This document shows positions 1 to 9,639 of a stretch of 64,000 nucleotides of DNA, piece by piece. A program made the translations under genes and the position numbers. Each line of letters starts with the position of its first letter. Positions within the stretch are counted from its first letter, which is position 1. The notes beneath the pieces are model-generated. The model made no database searches. It was not told the DNA's origin and saw nothing but the letters and a program-made list of their open reading frames with translations. The DNA is from Diphasiastrum complanatum. Lineage: Eukaryota; Streptophyta; Lycopodiopsida; Lycopodiales; Lycopodiaceae. Where the stretch lies: the NCBI GenBank assembly GCA_029204225.1, contig CM055097.1, positions 27,189,039 through 27,253,038 on the forward strand, in the 5' to 3' direction.

Positions 1-210
1 CGAGCTCAAGAACTTCTTTGGATCTTCTTCCCTCGTGTGTGAATGGATTCCGATGTTGCTTGCCTTTCTGACAAGCTTCGCAGATTCAGCCTCTGGCCTT
101 GAAATCTTGAGACCTGTGACAATGTCCTTTCTGCTCATGTCATACACGCTCCGCATGTTCAGATGATACATTCTTCTATGCCAGAGCTGATCTTCGTTTT
201 TTGAATCATT
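1..210 (-). pseudogene. copia pol fragment (GAG-pre-integrase), part of outer element 2
   Basis: Read on the minus strand, this stretch encodes LWHRRMYHLN, the GAG-pre-integrase signature of Ty1/copia Pol (usually LWHxRLGHLN), and stays open to the window edge. It is separated from its gag-protease (6022-7209) only because element 1 was inserted between them; both flanks of element 1 share the duplicated TCATT. The rest of pol (integrase core, RT, RNase H, 3' LTR) would lie left of the window. Confidence 0.75.
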
Positions 211-860
211 TGCGAAAGATTTCAGATCCTTAAGATCCAATCTACTTGAATGATCTTTGGTTAGAAAGAGAAATACACTATCAATCTCACCAATGTAGAA
301 AAATCAGCATCTACACACAATTTGAGATGCAAACACTAATAGAACTTGATCAAACTTGAATGAAATGATTATGTACTGTTGCTGTCCGTAAAAAACCAGC
401 AAGCTACTGTATTTCACACGTGTGGGACCAAAAATAGCAAATATAGATCATTCTACACATAGAATTGCAAGCAATCACCAAGATAGTGTACCAATGAATA
501 GTAGAACCCAAGAGAACCATGTATAATGATGAAGTGAGAGAGAGAAAAGAGAAGATTACTCTCTTCACGAGCTACATCCTTTTATAACAGGTCCAAACCC
601 TATTTGGCCACTTGGCTTTCCCACCGAAATGCTAACCCTACTAATTTTGGGTCTAGATTCAATGTACCCAACTTATTCAAATTGAATCTACTCAAACTCG
701 CATTCTATCTTTCTCACACTTTTGAAAAGTGTTTATTTAAATGAAATTTAGACTAATGAACTTTGAAAAGTCAACCTCTAAGTCTAAAACAAGTTTTGGC
801 CTCAATATGCCAAATATGAAAATATTGCAAAATGTGATGAAACTAGTTGAATCTTACACA
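211..860 (-). repeat. 3' LTR of element 1
   Basis: 650 bp, bounded by TGCGAAAGATT (start mutated from TGTGAAAGATT) and AATCTTACACA. It aligns along its whole length with 5334-5983. It contains the ACACGTGTGG motif and, read on the minus strand, a TATA-like ATAAAAGG near position 590. Related LTRs lie at 14215-14875 and 42219-42871. Confidence 0.93.
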
Positions 861-870
861 CTCCCTCTTC
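861..870 (-). other. polypurine tract of element 1
   Basis: GAAGAGGGAG on the minus strand, directly inside the 3' LTR, the expected position for priming plus-strand DNA synthesis. Confidence 0.6.
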
Positions 871-920
871 AACTAGTTTTAGCATAGACTTTGATAATAC
901 TCCAAGTGAGGTCCTATGCT

Positions 921-1439
921 TCATGAACAAGTCTTTCCCAATGGTTTGGTGAAGATATCAGCTACACATTCCCTTGAAAACACATGTTGAAGCTCCACCT
1001 CCTTTGCAATGACTCGCTCCCTCACAAAATCATATTGTATCTTAATATGCTTGCTCCTAGCATGAAAGATAGGATTGGATGCCATTCTTTGGGCTGATTG
1101 ATTGTCACAAAAGATGATTGGGCTCTCTGAAAAATCTAGCAAGTGAAGATCCTTGATCATCCTCTTGATCCGTACCATCTCCTTTGTGCAATGTGTAAGA
1201 GCTTTGTACTCGGCCTCACTAGATGACAATGAGATAGTGGCTTGTTTCTTTGACATCTATGATATAGCTCCATCACCTATGAAAATACAATAAGCACTAA
1301 TGGATGTCCTATCCATTACATCTCCAGCATAGTCCGAATCTGAAAATCCAAAAAGATTAGGTGATGATCCCTCATACAACATGCCAAAATCTCGAGTTCC
1401 AATGATGTACCTCAAAACTCGCTTTCCTAGCTTCCAATG
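921..1439 (-). pseudogene. copia RNase H domain of element 1
   Basis: The minus-strand frame begins with HWKLGKRVLRYI, continues through FSDSDYAGD and SSSEAEYKAL, and ends with CVADIFTKPLG. These are the landmarks of the C-terminal end of copia Pol, RNase H. A TAG at 1257-1259 replaces the usual Trp just before MSKKQ, so the domain is broken by one nonsense change. Upstream sequence in this frame stops matching copia at the junction with the foreign insert. Confidence 0.88.
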
Positions 1440-2728
1440 TTCCTCGCATAGTGTTTGCCAATAGAACTTTGATCCATCATAAGAATGATCTTCTTCCTAA
1501 TAATAGACCTCCTTTCAGTGATCATATAATGCTCAAAATAGAGACAACCATAATTGATATAGAGAATAGTGTCCACTTGGGATGCTTCACTATTTCTTAC
1601 ATCAATTTTACATATCAAGATGTAACTAGAACATGAAGAATCAAATAGAATGTAAATGAAATGATTCCACCATGCTTCCAACTCTGAACTCTCTGGAAAA
1701 ATACAGCAAACAAACAATAAATGTGATTGATCAACTTTTGCTTGCATGTCTCCTCCTTCTTTGTCCTTTGTTGCCATGTATCCACCATGATACTTCATGA
1801 ATGAGCTTCCATCTCCATCTTGCCAAAAGATGCCATCAAGCCTTGATGACTTAGCCATGAATGAGTGACATAATGAACCTCCAAAAGCTTCATTTCCATC
1901 AGCAATATCATCCAAGAATGCTAGTACAAATCCAACATCAAAACAATGTTCACCAATGTAGCTAGTTTTACCATGTTTAGACAATTTGCACACATCCACA
2001 TGAAAATGCTCAAACATGAGATAGAACAAGTAAAGTAAACTTGAAAAAAACTTCCTTGCTGTTCCTTTGACCTTACTTGAGTCTTCAATATGCTGCAAAA
2101 ATAGATCCATAACATCTTTGCCAATTACCTCTCCTTTGATGCTCTTGACTAGCTCCAAATTGCCAACTTCCCTTTTGACTAGTTGAAGTGCTTTGAGATC
2201 AACCTCTTGATCTTCAAGTTGATCATCAAAGTCATTAAACAAACTTTGTTTTCCAGATCCAATAGTTGATTTTACAGCAAGATAAAATCCATCCACTTGC
2301 ATAGCTCCATGTACACAAGAAGATCCTCCAAAAGATGTTCCATTCTTCATAAGAGATCGATACTCGAGATCCATTGCTTGGATCCACTCCTCTTCTTTCC
2401 TTGCTTGATCTACACTTGTAGGCTCATCCAAAGAGGTTAGGAAAGCAACATAATTTCCAAAAACTACTTGCCTACCCTTTTGATCATATGTGAGCCTTGG
2501 AGGTACTTGTCTTTCTCTTGATGTTCTCCTTGGCTTTTGACTTGATGAAGGTCCATCATCACCACCATCCAAAGTAGGATTCTTCTCATCAACATCAAGA
2601 ATGTTAGATCTATCCACTCTACCATCAATCATGCTTGAAGACACCTTTGGAATATTCCCCTCATCAAAAATGACATCTCTACCAACAATCTTAGTAGAAG
2701 GAATGTAAACCTTGTAGGCTTTACTCAC
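1427..2728 (-). CDS. 433-codon fused ORF: integrase tail plus foreign segment
   Basis: The N-terminal ~135 residues are copia: the post-integrase strand (GRDVIFDEG), the Ser/Pro/Arg linker (SSSQKPRRTSRERQVPPR), then EWIQAMDLEYRSLMKNGT, which normally leads into RT. From there the frame continues without a stop into the unrelated segment described at 1441-2335. It overlaps the end of the upstream integrase frame by 4 bases, so a frame change lies between them. Whether it is translated is unknown. Confidence 0.6.
   Translation of the reverse strand: MSKAYKVYIPSTKIVGRDVIFDEGNIPKVSSSMIDGRVDRSNILDVDEKNPTLDGGDDGPSSSQKPRRTSRERQVPPRLTYDQKGRQVVFGNYVAFLTSLDEPTSVDQARKEEEWIQAMDLEYRSLMKNGTSFGGSSCVHGAMQVDGFYLAVKSTIGSGKQSLFNDFDDQLEDQEVDLKALQLVKREVGNLELVKSIKGEVIGKDVMDLFLQHIEDSSKVKGTARKFFSSLLYLFYLMFEHFHVDVCKLSKHGKTSYIGEHCFDVGFVLAFLDDIADGNEAFGGSLCHSFMAKSSRLDGIFWQDGDGSSFMKYHGGYMATKDKEGGDMQAKVDQSHLLFVCCIFPESSELEAWWNHFIYILFDSSCSSYILICKIDVRNSEASQVDTILYINYGCLYFEHYMITERRSIIRKKIILMMDQSSIGKHYARNIGS
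1441..2335 (-). other. foreign segment replacing reverse transcriptase in element 1
   Basis: Between the pre-RT motif EWIQAMDLEYRSLMKNGT and the post-RT motif HWKLGKRVLRYI, copia elements carry roughly 1.1 kb of RT. Here there are about 895 bp with none of the RT landmarks (no KARLVAKG, DVKxAFLNG or YVDD in any frame I read). The minus frame stays open from the integrase through about 300 codons and ends at a TAG near 1427. The predicted protein includes GEVIGKDVMDLFLQ, an acidic stretch (DDQLEDQEVD) and Cys-rich hydrophobic pieces such as LLFVCCIF. I recognise no family. It could be a captured host transcript or an older repeat. Confidence 0.7.
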
Positions 2729-3633
2729 CTCACTAGATCCAACAAAAATACCTCTTCTTGAAGATGGATCCTCCTTGGTCCTATCATCAAGAGTAATGTT
2801 GACAGAGCATGTGCATCCAATGGTCTTAGAAAGTTGACACTCGGCCTCCTCTTGAATAGCATCTCAAAAGGTGTCCTTCCATCCAAAATAGCACTCAGCC
2901 ACCTATTGCACAAGAAATTGGCACACAACAAAGCTTGATCCCAAAATGGTTTGTCAAGATTAGCACTTAACCTCATAGCTTTAGCACTTTCACATAAAGT
3001 CCTATTCTTCTTTTCAGCCACTCTATTTTGTGGGGTCCTTGATGTTGTATACTCCCTCTTGATCCCATGCTCATCACAAAAAGCCTTGAACTTGTTAGAT
3101 ATGTACTCACCACCATTGTCACCTCTCAAGCACTTGATCTTTGTGGAAAATTGGTTCTCCCTTGCATTCTTGAACTTGACAAAGACATCATACACTTCAT
3201 CCTTGCTCTTTAGTAGATAGATCCAACAAAATCTACTAAAATCATCAATGAATGTTACATACATCTTAGCTCCACTATTGCTAATTGTAGTAAATCCATG
3301 AATATCCGAATGTACAAGTTGAAAAGGCTTTGTAGATCTAGAAATAGATCTAGTATAAGGTAGTCTATGTGACTTAGACAAAGCACAAGACTCACAAACA
3401 TGCTTGTCATTACTTAAGAAACTTGGAAGACCAATCACAACCTTCTTCCTTGCCATTACCTCCAATGACTTGAAGTTGAGGTGTCCTATCCTTTTGTGCC
3501 AAACCTCTTGAATGGAAATTTGCTCCCTTGCAACACATCCAACTTGGTTAGCAATAACACAAGCATCAAGTTTGAACAACTTCCCTTGTCTTTTACCTTT
3601 TCCAATCAAGACTCTTTCCTTTTGATCAAACAA
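2725..3633 (-). pseudogene. copia integrase (GAG-pre-integrase plus rve core) of element 1
   Basis: 302 codons. The GAG-pre-integrase motif VWHKRIGHLNF is followed by the zinc-binding CESC, then the catalytic core. The D,D,E triad is visible: VHSDIHG, RGDNGGE and the Glu of RVAEKKNR, where intact relatives have GVAERKNR. The function would be strand transfer of element cDNA. The C-terminal part ends in a frameshift after RRPSVNFLRPL, and the start is not a true ATG of a separate gene: it continues the gag-protease polyprotein after a frame change near 3610-3630. Confidence 0.9.
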
Positions 3634-4733
3634 GCATCTCCATCAAACTCCACCTTGAGGCCCCTACTTAGCATTTGACTCACAGTAAGCAAATTCTTGA
3701 TAATAGATGGAATACACTTACCATCATTGGCCGTGTAGATCACCCTCTTGTCATCTCCATATGCCAACAAAGAAGTGAAGTACTCTTTGTGAAAGGTCAT
3801 GTGTGAACTTGCTCCACTATCAATCCACCAAGGATCTAGATCTCCATCATTAGCAAGCATACATGAAGACATCACAAAAGCATCATCATTTGCATCTTGA
3901 ACATCCAAACCATCCTCATCAAGAGTAAGATTACCTTGCTTGTCTCCTTGATCTCTCTTCTTCTTGTAGCACTCACTTGCAAAGTGTCCTTTGATGTCAC
4001 AATAGAAGCACTTGAGCTTTGATCTATCCTTCGTTTTGCCACTTGAAGAAGCATCCACTTGATCTTTCCCTTTAGACCACTTACTTTTGGTTTTGCCCTT
4101 GAATTTGCCCTTTGTGAACATAGCATCCTCTTGAAATGTCGATGTAGATCCACGTCTTGCTTGAAGCCTATATTCCTCATTGATCAAGATCTCTTGAAGA
4201 TCCATCAAACTTGGCAAAGTCTTTTGAATAGCAATACTTTGAACAATGTTAGCATGAGCATCCAACAAGCCATTAAGAATCACTTGAATAAGCTCTCCTT
4301 CCTTAATGCTTTCATCTATGCAAGCTGGCTCATCATTCAATGCTTTCATTCTCAAAACAAAAGTAATTGAACTTTCTTCATTCTTTTGCAAACAAGAAAA
4401 GATTTGCCTTCTTAGAGTCAACACTCTAGAAGTAGACTTGGATTCATAAAGCTTCTTCAATGAATTCCAAGCTTCCAAAGATGATGTGCACTTACCAACT
4501 TCCTTGAGAAGTTCATTGGTAACATTCATCCTTATCATGTGTAGAGCCTTCTTGGCCCTCTTGTCATACCTCAATTGATCTTGTTGTGTTGTTGGTCTCT
4601 CCTCCAAGCCTACAACATTATCCAAAACATCATTCATCTCAAGAAGTGACTCCATCCTCACTTTCCACAATGAATAGTTACTTGAGGTAAGCCTATCATT
4701 GGCTTCCAACATGACTCCAATTGAGGTTGCCAT
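3606..4733 (-). pseudogene. copia gag-protease of element 1
   Basis: 375 codons starting MATSIGVMLEANDRLTSSNY, a normal copia Gag start. The UBN2/DUF4219-type Gag core has LWKVRMES and LKKLYESKS, followed by the CCHC zinc knuckle CFYCDIKGHFASEC, then the aspartic protease site WWIDSGASSHM. The product would be the capsid and polyprotein protease. The frame is intact over Gag and the protease active site; the protease tail contains a small deletion near SIIKNLLTVSQ, and the frame then breaks before integrase. Confidence 0.92.
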
Positions 4734-5320
4734 GTAGCAATGACTTGATCTTCTCTTTCAACCTGCTTCAATGCACAAAGCACTCCTTTGAACAACAACA
4801 AATGCTTTCAAAAGAAATCACCAAGATTTGAAACTATCTCACAAATTCTCTTATAGCACTTATCCAAGCAAATCAACACATAGAATCATGGAATCTTGAT
4901 CAACCTATGATCTATCCTCAATCTAATCACTTTTGCCACTTCCTAAGATTTAAACACACTCAAATGAAGTCCAGAAACCTCACTATCTAGAGATCCAATC
5001 AAAATTAGGGTTTTGACAAAATCACAAAAAATTGATTATTCCAAATCTACATGCAAATGCTGAAAATTTGATATGCAATCTATAAGCCACCACTTAGGCT
5101 GAACCAATGATCCAAAAATCGGCCAAATCCAGTATGTGAATTCAAAAATTGGAATTGAACAAGTATATTGACCTATTTAGTGTTTTGATCTACAAAAGAT
5201 CCAATCTACAAAAGCAAAAAATCCGATTTTGGTGTAGAATCCTCTCTAGCATGCTCTAGACTTGATATCTTCACCAAATCATTGATAGATATGATTTTCT
5301 CCTTCATAACTTGAAACACA

Positions 5321-5333
5321 AGCTCTAATACCA
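5321..5333 (-). other. primer binding site of element 1 (tRNA-Met type)
   Basis: TGGTATTAGAGCT on the minus strand, immediately inside the 5' LTR. It is close to the initiator-Met-tRNA complement TGGTATCAGAGC used by plant copia elements. Confidence 0.85.
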
Positions 5334-5983
5334 TGTGAAAGATTTCAGATCCTTAAGATCCAATCTACTTGAATGATCTTTGGTTAGAAAGAGAAATACA
5401 CTACCAATCTCACCAATGTAGAAAAATCAGCATCTACACACAATTTGAGATGCAAACACTAATAGAACTTGATCAAAATTGAATGAAATGATTATGTACT
5501 GTTGTTTTCCGTACAAAACTATCAAGATACTATATTTCACACGTGTGGAACCGAAAATAACAAATATAGATCATTCTACACATAGAATTGCAAGCAATCA
5601 CCAAGATAGTGCACCAATGGATAGTAGAACCCAAGAGAACCATGTATAATGATGAAGTGAGAGAGAGAAGAGAGAAAATTACTCTCTCCACGAGTTACAT
5701 CCTTTTATAGCAGGTCCAAACTCTATTTGGCCACTTGGCTTTCCCACCAAAATGCTAACCCTACTAATTTTGGGTCTAGATTCAATGTTCCCAACTTATT
5801 CAAATTGAATCTACTCAAACTCGCATTCTATATTTCACACACTTTCAAAAAGTGTTTATCCAAATGAAATTTAGACTAATGAACTTTGAAAAGTCAACCT
5901 CTAAGTCTAAAACAAGTTTTGGCCTCAATATGCCAAATATGAAAATATTGCAAAATGTGATGAAACTAGTTGAATCTTTCACA
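5334..5983 (-). repeat. 5' LTR of element 1
   Basis: 650 bp with perfect 11 bp inverted ends TGTGAAAGATT and AATCTTTCACA, flanked on the right by target duplication TCATT (5984-5988). The region corresponding to 590 carries a TATA-like box in the minus orientation, the likely promoter. Confidence 0.95.
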
Positions 5984-6021
5984 TCATTTAATATGCATTC
6001 AGAGTTGCTGATTATTTTGGC

Positions 6022-7209
6022 CTAGTAGAGATTTCCTTCTCTACATCCGACCATCAGCAACTTGTTTGTCGTCTTCTCGATCATACGACAAGTGTTGTCG
6101 TCGAACAAAACTCGAATGCCTAGATCTTCCATCTTGGAGACAAATAGTAGATCCTTTCTAAGTGATGGCACATAGAGTGCCTCTGGCAGCTCTGCTTGGC
6201 CTGACAGTGTTCGTAGCTGTAGAGAGTCGATGCCTTTGACATCATGTCTGCTTCCATCGCCTAGAATCACTGCTCTATCATTTTTGAGTTCGCGAAAGTT
6301 GATCAAGATCTTCTTGTTGCAAGTTATGTGAGATGTTGCTCCTGAATCGATGACGACATCATAGTCGTGTTCAGAGTAGCTTGTTGAAGCTTCGTCGAGT
6401 ATCGTGAAAGCTTCGTCACCTTCTTCAACATCCTTTGATGACTCTGCAACGTTTGTCTTTCCAGCTTTGTTTTTTCTTTTTGGGTTGAATCTGCAGTCGT
6501 ATGCAGAATGCCCTTTCTTCTTGCAGTGCATGCAAGGTATTGCTGGATTGAACCAGCATTTGTTGGCCGTATGGCCTGGTTTGTGCAGCCTTCCTTTCGT
6601 GAAGAGAGCCTTCTCTTGATCACTGCTTCCCTCTCCTTCGTCTCTCATCAGTCTCTCATCAACGACAAGACTGACTGCTTTGTTGAATGTCATATCTGGT
6701 AGATTCAATATGAGCATTCTTAGCGGCTGATAGGACGTCGGTAGAGATTTCATGAAGTACATCAGCTGCTGTGGTGCTGGGACCTGGTGCTCCTGTCCTG
6801 AAGCAGTGAGCTGCGTGAAGATCGTTCTGATCTTCTCAACGTGCTGATCTAACTGGTTGCCATCCCACCGTATGGATTGCAGCTGATTGTGAAGGTGCAT
6901 GACTGAAGCCGTAGTCCTCACTTCATATTTCTGCTTTAATCTTTCCCACGTTGCATGGCTGCTTTCGCACTCTTCAATCTGCATGAGTAGATCTTCATTT
7001 ATGGACAAAATGATGATCGCCATTGCGCGCACATCTTTTCTGATCCATTCAACTCTCCTCGGGTCTCCCTCTGGAGGCTTCACCTCTGAGAGCTCGGTCA
7101 CCGACTAGATGCCTTCGCGCTTCAGGAGTGTTTTGATTTGAAATTTCCAGATTTTGTAATTTGCACCATCAAGACTGATTGCTACTCTGGCCTGGATTGT
7201 CATAGCCAT
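6022..7209 (-). pseudogene. copia gag-protease of element 2
   Basis: Reading begins at the ATG at 7209-7207 (MAMTIQARVAISLDG, then NYKIWKFQIKTLL). A TAG at 7107-7105 interrupts it, and the frame then runs 359 codons. It contains ATWERLKQKYE, a zinc-knuckle region (CWFNPAIPCMHCKKKGHSAYDC) and the protease site VVIDSGATSH. It ends at REGNLY, just before the GAG-pre-integrase domain, where stops precede the element 1 insertion. One nonsense codon in gag makes it a pseudogene. Confidence 0.88.
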
Positions 7210-7260
7210 ATTGTGTTGTCTGGAAGAATCATTATTGGAATATCAGTAGTGATAACCTGT

Positions 7261-7274
7261 AGGCTTTGATACCA
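7261..7274 (-). other. primer binding site of element 2
   Basis: TGGTATCAAAGCCT on the minus strand directly inside the LTR: tRNA-Met-type PBS. Confidence 0.85.
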
Positions 7275-8033
7275 TGTCACGAAAGCTTTTTCTTGTTTTG
7301 TGTTTGTCCTCTCTTCTAATTCGCGAACAATTTTCTGTCTTTGAATTTTCTTTTTCGTGCGGAAGCTCTTACGGGATCTCAGACACTCGACTACGCATCA
7401 CAGAACATATTTTATTCTAGCAATCAAGAGACACAGTACAAGGCCAAGAGATACACGAAATAGAGCGACTATATTGTCAGTTTGGTTTTAGAGCAAGATC
7501 GTCAGAGTCTCGCTCGTTGGCGGAATGACTCTCTGCTCTTTCGTTGCGTTCTGCTCGTTGGCAGACTTTCATGCACAACTATGGTATTTTTGCTTTGTTG
7601 CTCTATTCGCTATGTCTCTCTCTGTTTCTTACAGATCTCTGTATTCAATATCTCTCTTCACACAGTTATGATCCAAAGAGGATTGTTTATACCTCCACTA
7701 TGTGGAGTTTACAAGATAGCTAAACGTAGAATCACAAGACTAGTTAACGCTAATCAACTAGTTAGTTAATCTCCATCGTTGCTATTCGTTTTGGCTGGGC
7801 ATGAAGCCCGTTGAGTTGCCAGTTGACAGCGCGTAAGATTTCTCTTCGTGTGTTTTCGTTCTTTTCGTTTCCTTTCATAGTTTTAATTTTTCGTCCATTT
7901 TGAGCTTTGCGGTTCTGGAGGTGTGTTTACAATTCACGATTGATTCGCGAATTGTTCATGCTTCGAGTCAAAGACACGTTGACTATCACGAATTGTTCTT
8001 GTTCGACCTTTATGTTTTGTTCGTGCCGCGACA
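7275..8033 (-). repeat. 5' LTR of element 2
   Basis: 759 bp bounded by TGTCACG and CGCGACA (imperfect inverted ends) next to the PBS. On the minus strand, GGTATAAACAAT near 7690 is a plausible TATA box. The right boundary is inferred from the TG..CA ends because the partner LTR is outside the window; AAGTT at 8034-8038 would be the target duplication. Confidence 0.7.
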
Positions 8034-8042
8034 AAGTTGCAG

Positions 8043-8165
8043 GAGTTCACAATTTCTGACACTCCACAACAGAATGACTCATATAGTTGCGGCTTTTGTG
8101 CTCTGTATAATGCAAAACTTTTATTGGAGTTGTACAGCTTCCAGGAACATGTTGATATTTTAGAA
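8043..8165 (+). CDS. Ulp1-like (C48) cysteine protease, C-terminal exon
   Basis: A 41-codon exon between a TTGCAG acceptor and a GTAATT donor, both at codon boundaries. It reads EFTISDTPQQNDSYSCGFCA followed by LYNAKLLLEL. In Ulp1/SENP SUMO proteases this block carries the oxyanion-hole Gln (PQQ) and the catalytic Cys (xxDCGxF); here the Cys is preceded by Ser instead of Asp. The His and Asp parts of the triad should lie in upstream exons, which are missing because a copia LTR abuts this exon. It could be a cellular gene or part of a Ulp1-carrying DNA transposon. Confidence 0.7.
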
Positions 8166-8245
8166 GTAATTTTTGCAATTTTGATTTCAAAAGAGAATAC
8201 CAATTTATTTTCATATGTCAGTAAATAACATGTTTAAATGTGCAG

Positions 8246-8275
8246 TTTTCACTTCGTGAGTACATAGAATCAAAC
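8246..8275 (+). CDS. possible small exon of the Ulp1-like gene
   Basis: After a TGTGCAG acceptor, 30 nt encode FSLREYIESN before a GTGTAC donor. Start and end phases both match the flanking exons (8043-8165 and 8532-8888). The length is short and the donor is weak, so this is tentative. Confidence 0.35.
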
Positions 8276-8531
8276 GTGTACACATTCATGTAGGAGATAA
8301 TTCTAAGTATCTTGGCAAGGGCAAGGTCCAAATCCAGGGTACCAATAGCTCTTCCAGGAGTTAATAATGATATATAGACCAAAAACTGGTTGGGGATGAT
8401 ACAACTATCCCTAATGCATTGAGAATGATAGCTAGGCACAAAACATAGAAGAAAAATATACATACTTTTTAAAAATATTTTATTGAATTTAATGACTTGA
8501 TGTTTGATAAATTTCCTATTTTCTTACACAG

Positions 8532-8888
8532 AATCCCCTTTTCATAGGTAATTTTTGCCGTCAAGGAGGCTACAAACAACATTCCACCTCATTTCATAAA
8601 GATAGCGGATTGGTCCACTATCTTAGGCATTTTAAGAGGAATGAGATATGTGATGCTCATTCTCAATTCAGTCCAGTTGGAGTTAAAAGAAGTTATGTCC
8701 TAAATATTTTAGAATTTGCTTCAAAAAATGATCCTTTAAGGAGCTCTCATTATTCATTATATGCAGCATATATAGAACTAAGTGGAAACAAGGATAATGC
8801 ACATCTCCTAGATACATATTCAAGCAAATATTTTTTCCATGATAATACAACAATTGGAGAAGATACCATATCGGATGACAATGAATGA
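8532..8888 (+). CDS. last exon of the Ulp1-like gene (C-terminal extension)
   Basis: After a TTACACAG acceptor, an open frame of 118 codons begins NPLFIGNFCRQGGYKQHS and ends EDTISDDNE with a TGA at 8886-8888. It is hydrophilic, with no recognised domain. Phase 0 agrees with the preceding exon. An acidic C-terminus after the protease core is plausible for Ulp1-family proteins, but the assignment rests on phase and proximity only. Confidence 0.45.
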   Translation, partial: NPLFIGNFCRQGGYKQHSTSFHKDSGLVHYLRHFKRNEICDAHSQFSPVGVKRSYVLNILEFASKNDPLRSSHYSLYAAYIELSGNKDNAHLLDTYSSKYFFHDNTTIGEDTISDDNE

Positions 8889-8947
8889 AAACTTTGTATT
8901 GTCAATTTATACTGCCAATATAATTACAATTTTTTTTTTTCCTGTGC

Positions 8948-9225
8948 CTATAATGAGCTTCTCTCTTGCTCTATGAATTTGCAAGCTTTTCTAAACTTGT
9001 CGTAATGTGAGGATGGAATGCTGCTTGTGCTTGCCAGTATGACTTTTCCATTCCTTGTGATGACCAGATACTCATGATCCCATATGTATTTGCAAAAAAT
9101 GTTGTGCGATCTTTGAGTATGTTTTGTAAAATAGAGAGAGATAGCATTATCTGAGTGAATGACATCCAATATACCTGCAAGTGACTATGCTGGCTCCCAT
9201 TCACTTATTGTTGATGGATATAAAT
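8948..9225 (-). pseudogene. unrecognised gene, downstream exon (broken)
   Basis: Minus strand, after a TTCTTTCAG acceptor (exon starts at 9225). The frame reads LYPSTISEWEPA, meets a TAG at 9187-9185, then SLAGILDVIHSDNAISLYFT and on to KACKFIEQERSSL before a stop. The fold is suggestive of a BAH-like or other reader domain (IxxCKYxxDxE-type strand), but I cannot name it. It converges tail-to-tail with the Ulp1-like exons at about 60 bp. Confidence 0.4.
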
Positions 9226-9309
9226 CTGAAAGAAGAAAAACTTCTTAAGATCTTAAATCAAAAAACACAAATGATAACAACAAAGTGCATATATTCTGAT
9301 ATACTTATA

Positions 9310-9632
9310 GTTACATTTTTTTATGATCGTGAGGATTGACATCTTGTACTTTTAATTCTGAATGCATATACACATGTACCAAAACATCTGATATAGAGTG
9401 ACCTCCAGGAGTTGTCTTAAATTCCAAAATCTTGGCTTTCCAATATGACTTACATGTCATCTTTGCCCTTTTCTTCTATCAAAAATTGTCCTTTGATGAT
9501 GGATGCAGCAACACCCAGGAATCCTTTTTTTGTATATTTTGTTGGTTCCCACATACCGTTTTCATCTTTCTGATTATGAAGAATCACAAATTCAATTGTT
9601 GATCTTGGTATTTTTTCCATTGTTACTACCAA
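9310..9632 (-). pseudogene. unrecognised gene, upstream exon (frameshifted)
   Basis: Minus strand. The first frame runs MEKIPRSTIEFVILHNQ to FLIEEKGK; the second, one base out of phase, runs SYWKAKILEFKTTPGGHS to NPHDHKKM and stops near 9317. The two read as one continuous protein if a single-base shift near 9455 is assumed. A good donor-like GTAAGT also starts there, so an intron is the alternative. No family was recognised. Confidence 0.35.
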
Positions 9633-9639
9633 AGCTTGG

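Larger units (their letters stand above)
211..5983 (-). mobile_element. Ty1/copia LTR retrotransposon (element 1), structurally complete but lacking RT
   Basis: Two 650 bp LTRs (211-860 and 5334-5983) flank an interior that reads on the minus strand as gag, protease, integrase, foreign insert, RNase H, which is copia order. The PBS lies just inside the right LTR and a purine tract just inside the left LTR. The 5 bp duplication TCATT is present at 206-210 and 5984-5988. I count about 30 mismatches between the LTRs by eye (about 4-5%), so the insertion is not recent. Most of the RT is absent (see 1441-2335), so the element would depend on others to move. Confidence 0.93.
5984..8033 (-). mobile_element. 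5' part of outer copia element 2 (LTR, PBS, gag-protease)
   Basis: Minus-strand copia element comprising the 5' LTR (7275-8033), PBS (7261-7274) and gag-protease (6022-7209), interrupted by element 1 just after the protease and resuming at 1-210. It is older than element 1 because it was the target. Its right end lies 9 bp from a Ulp1-like exon. Confidence 0.85.
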
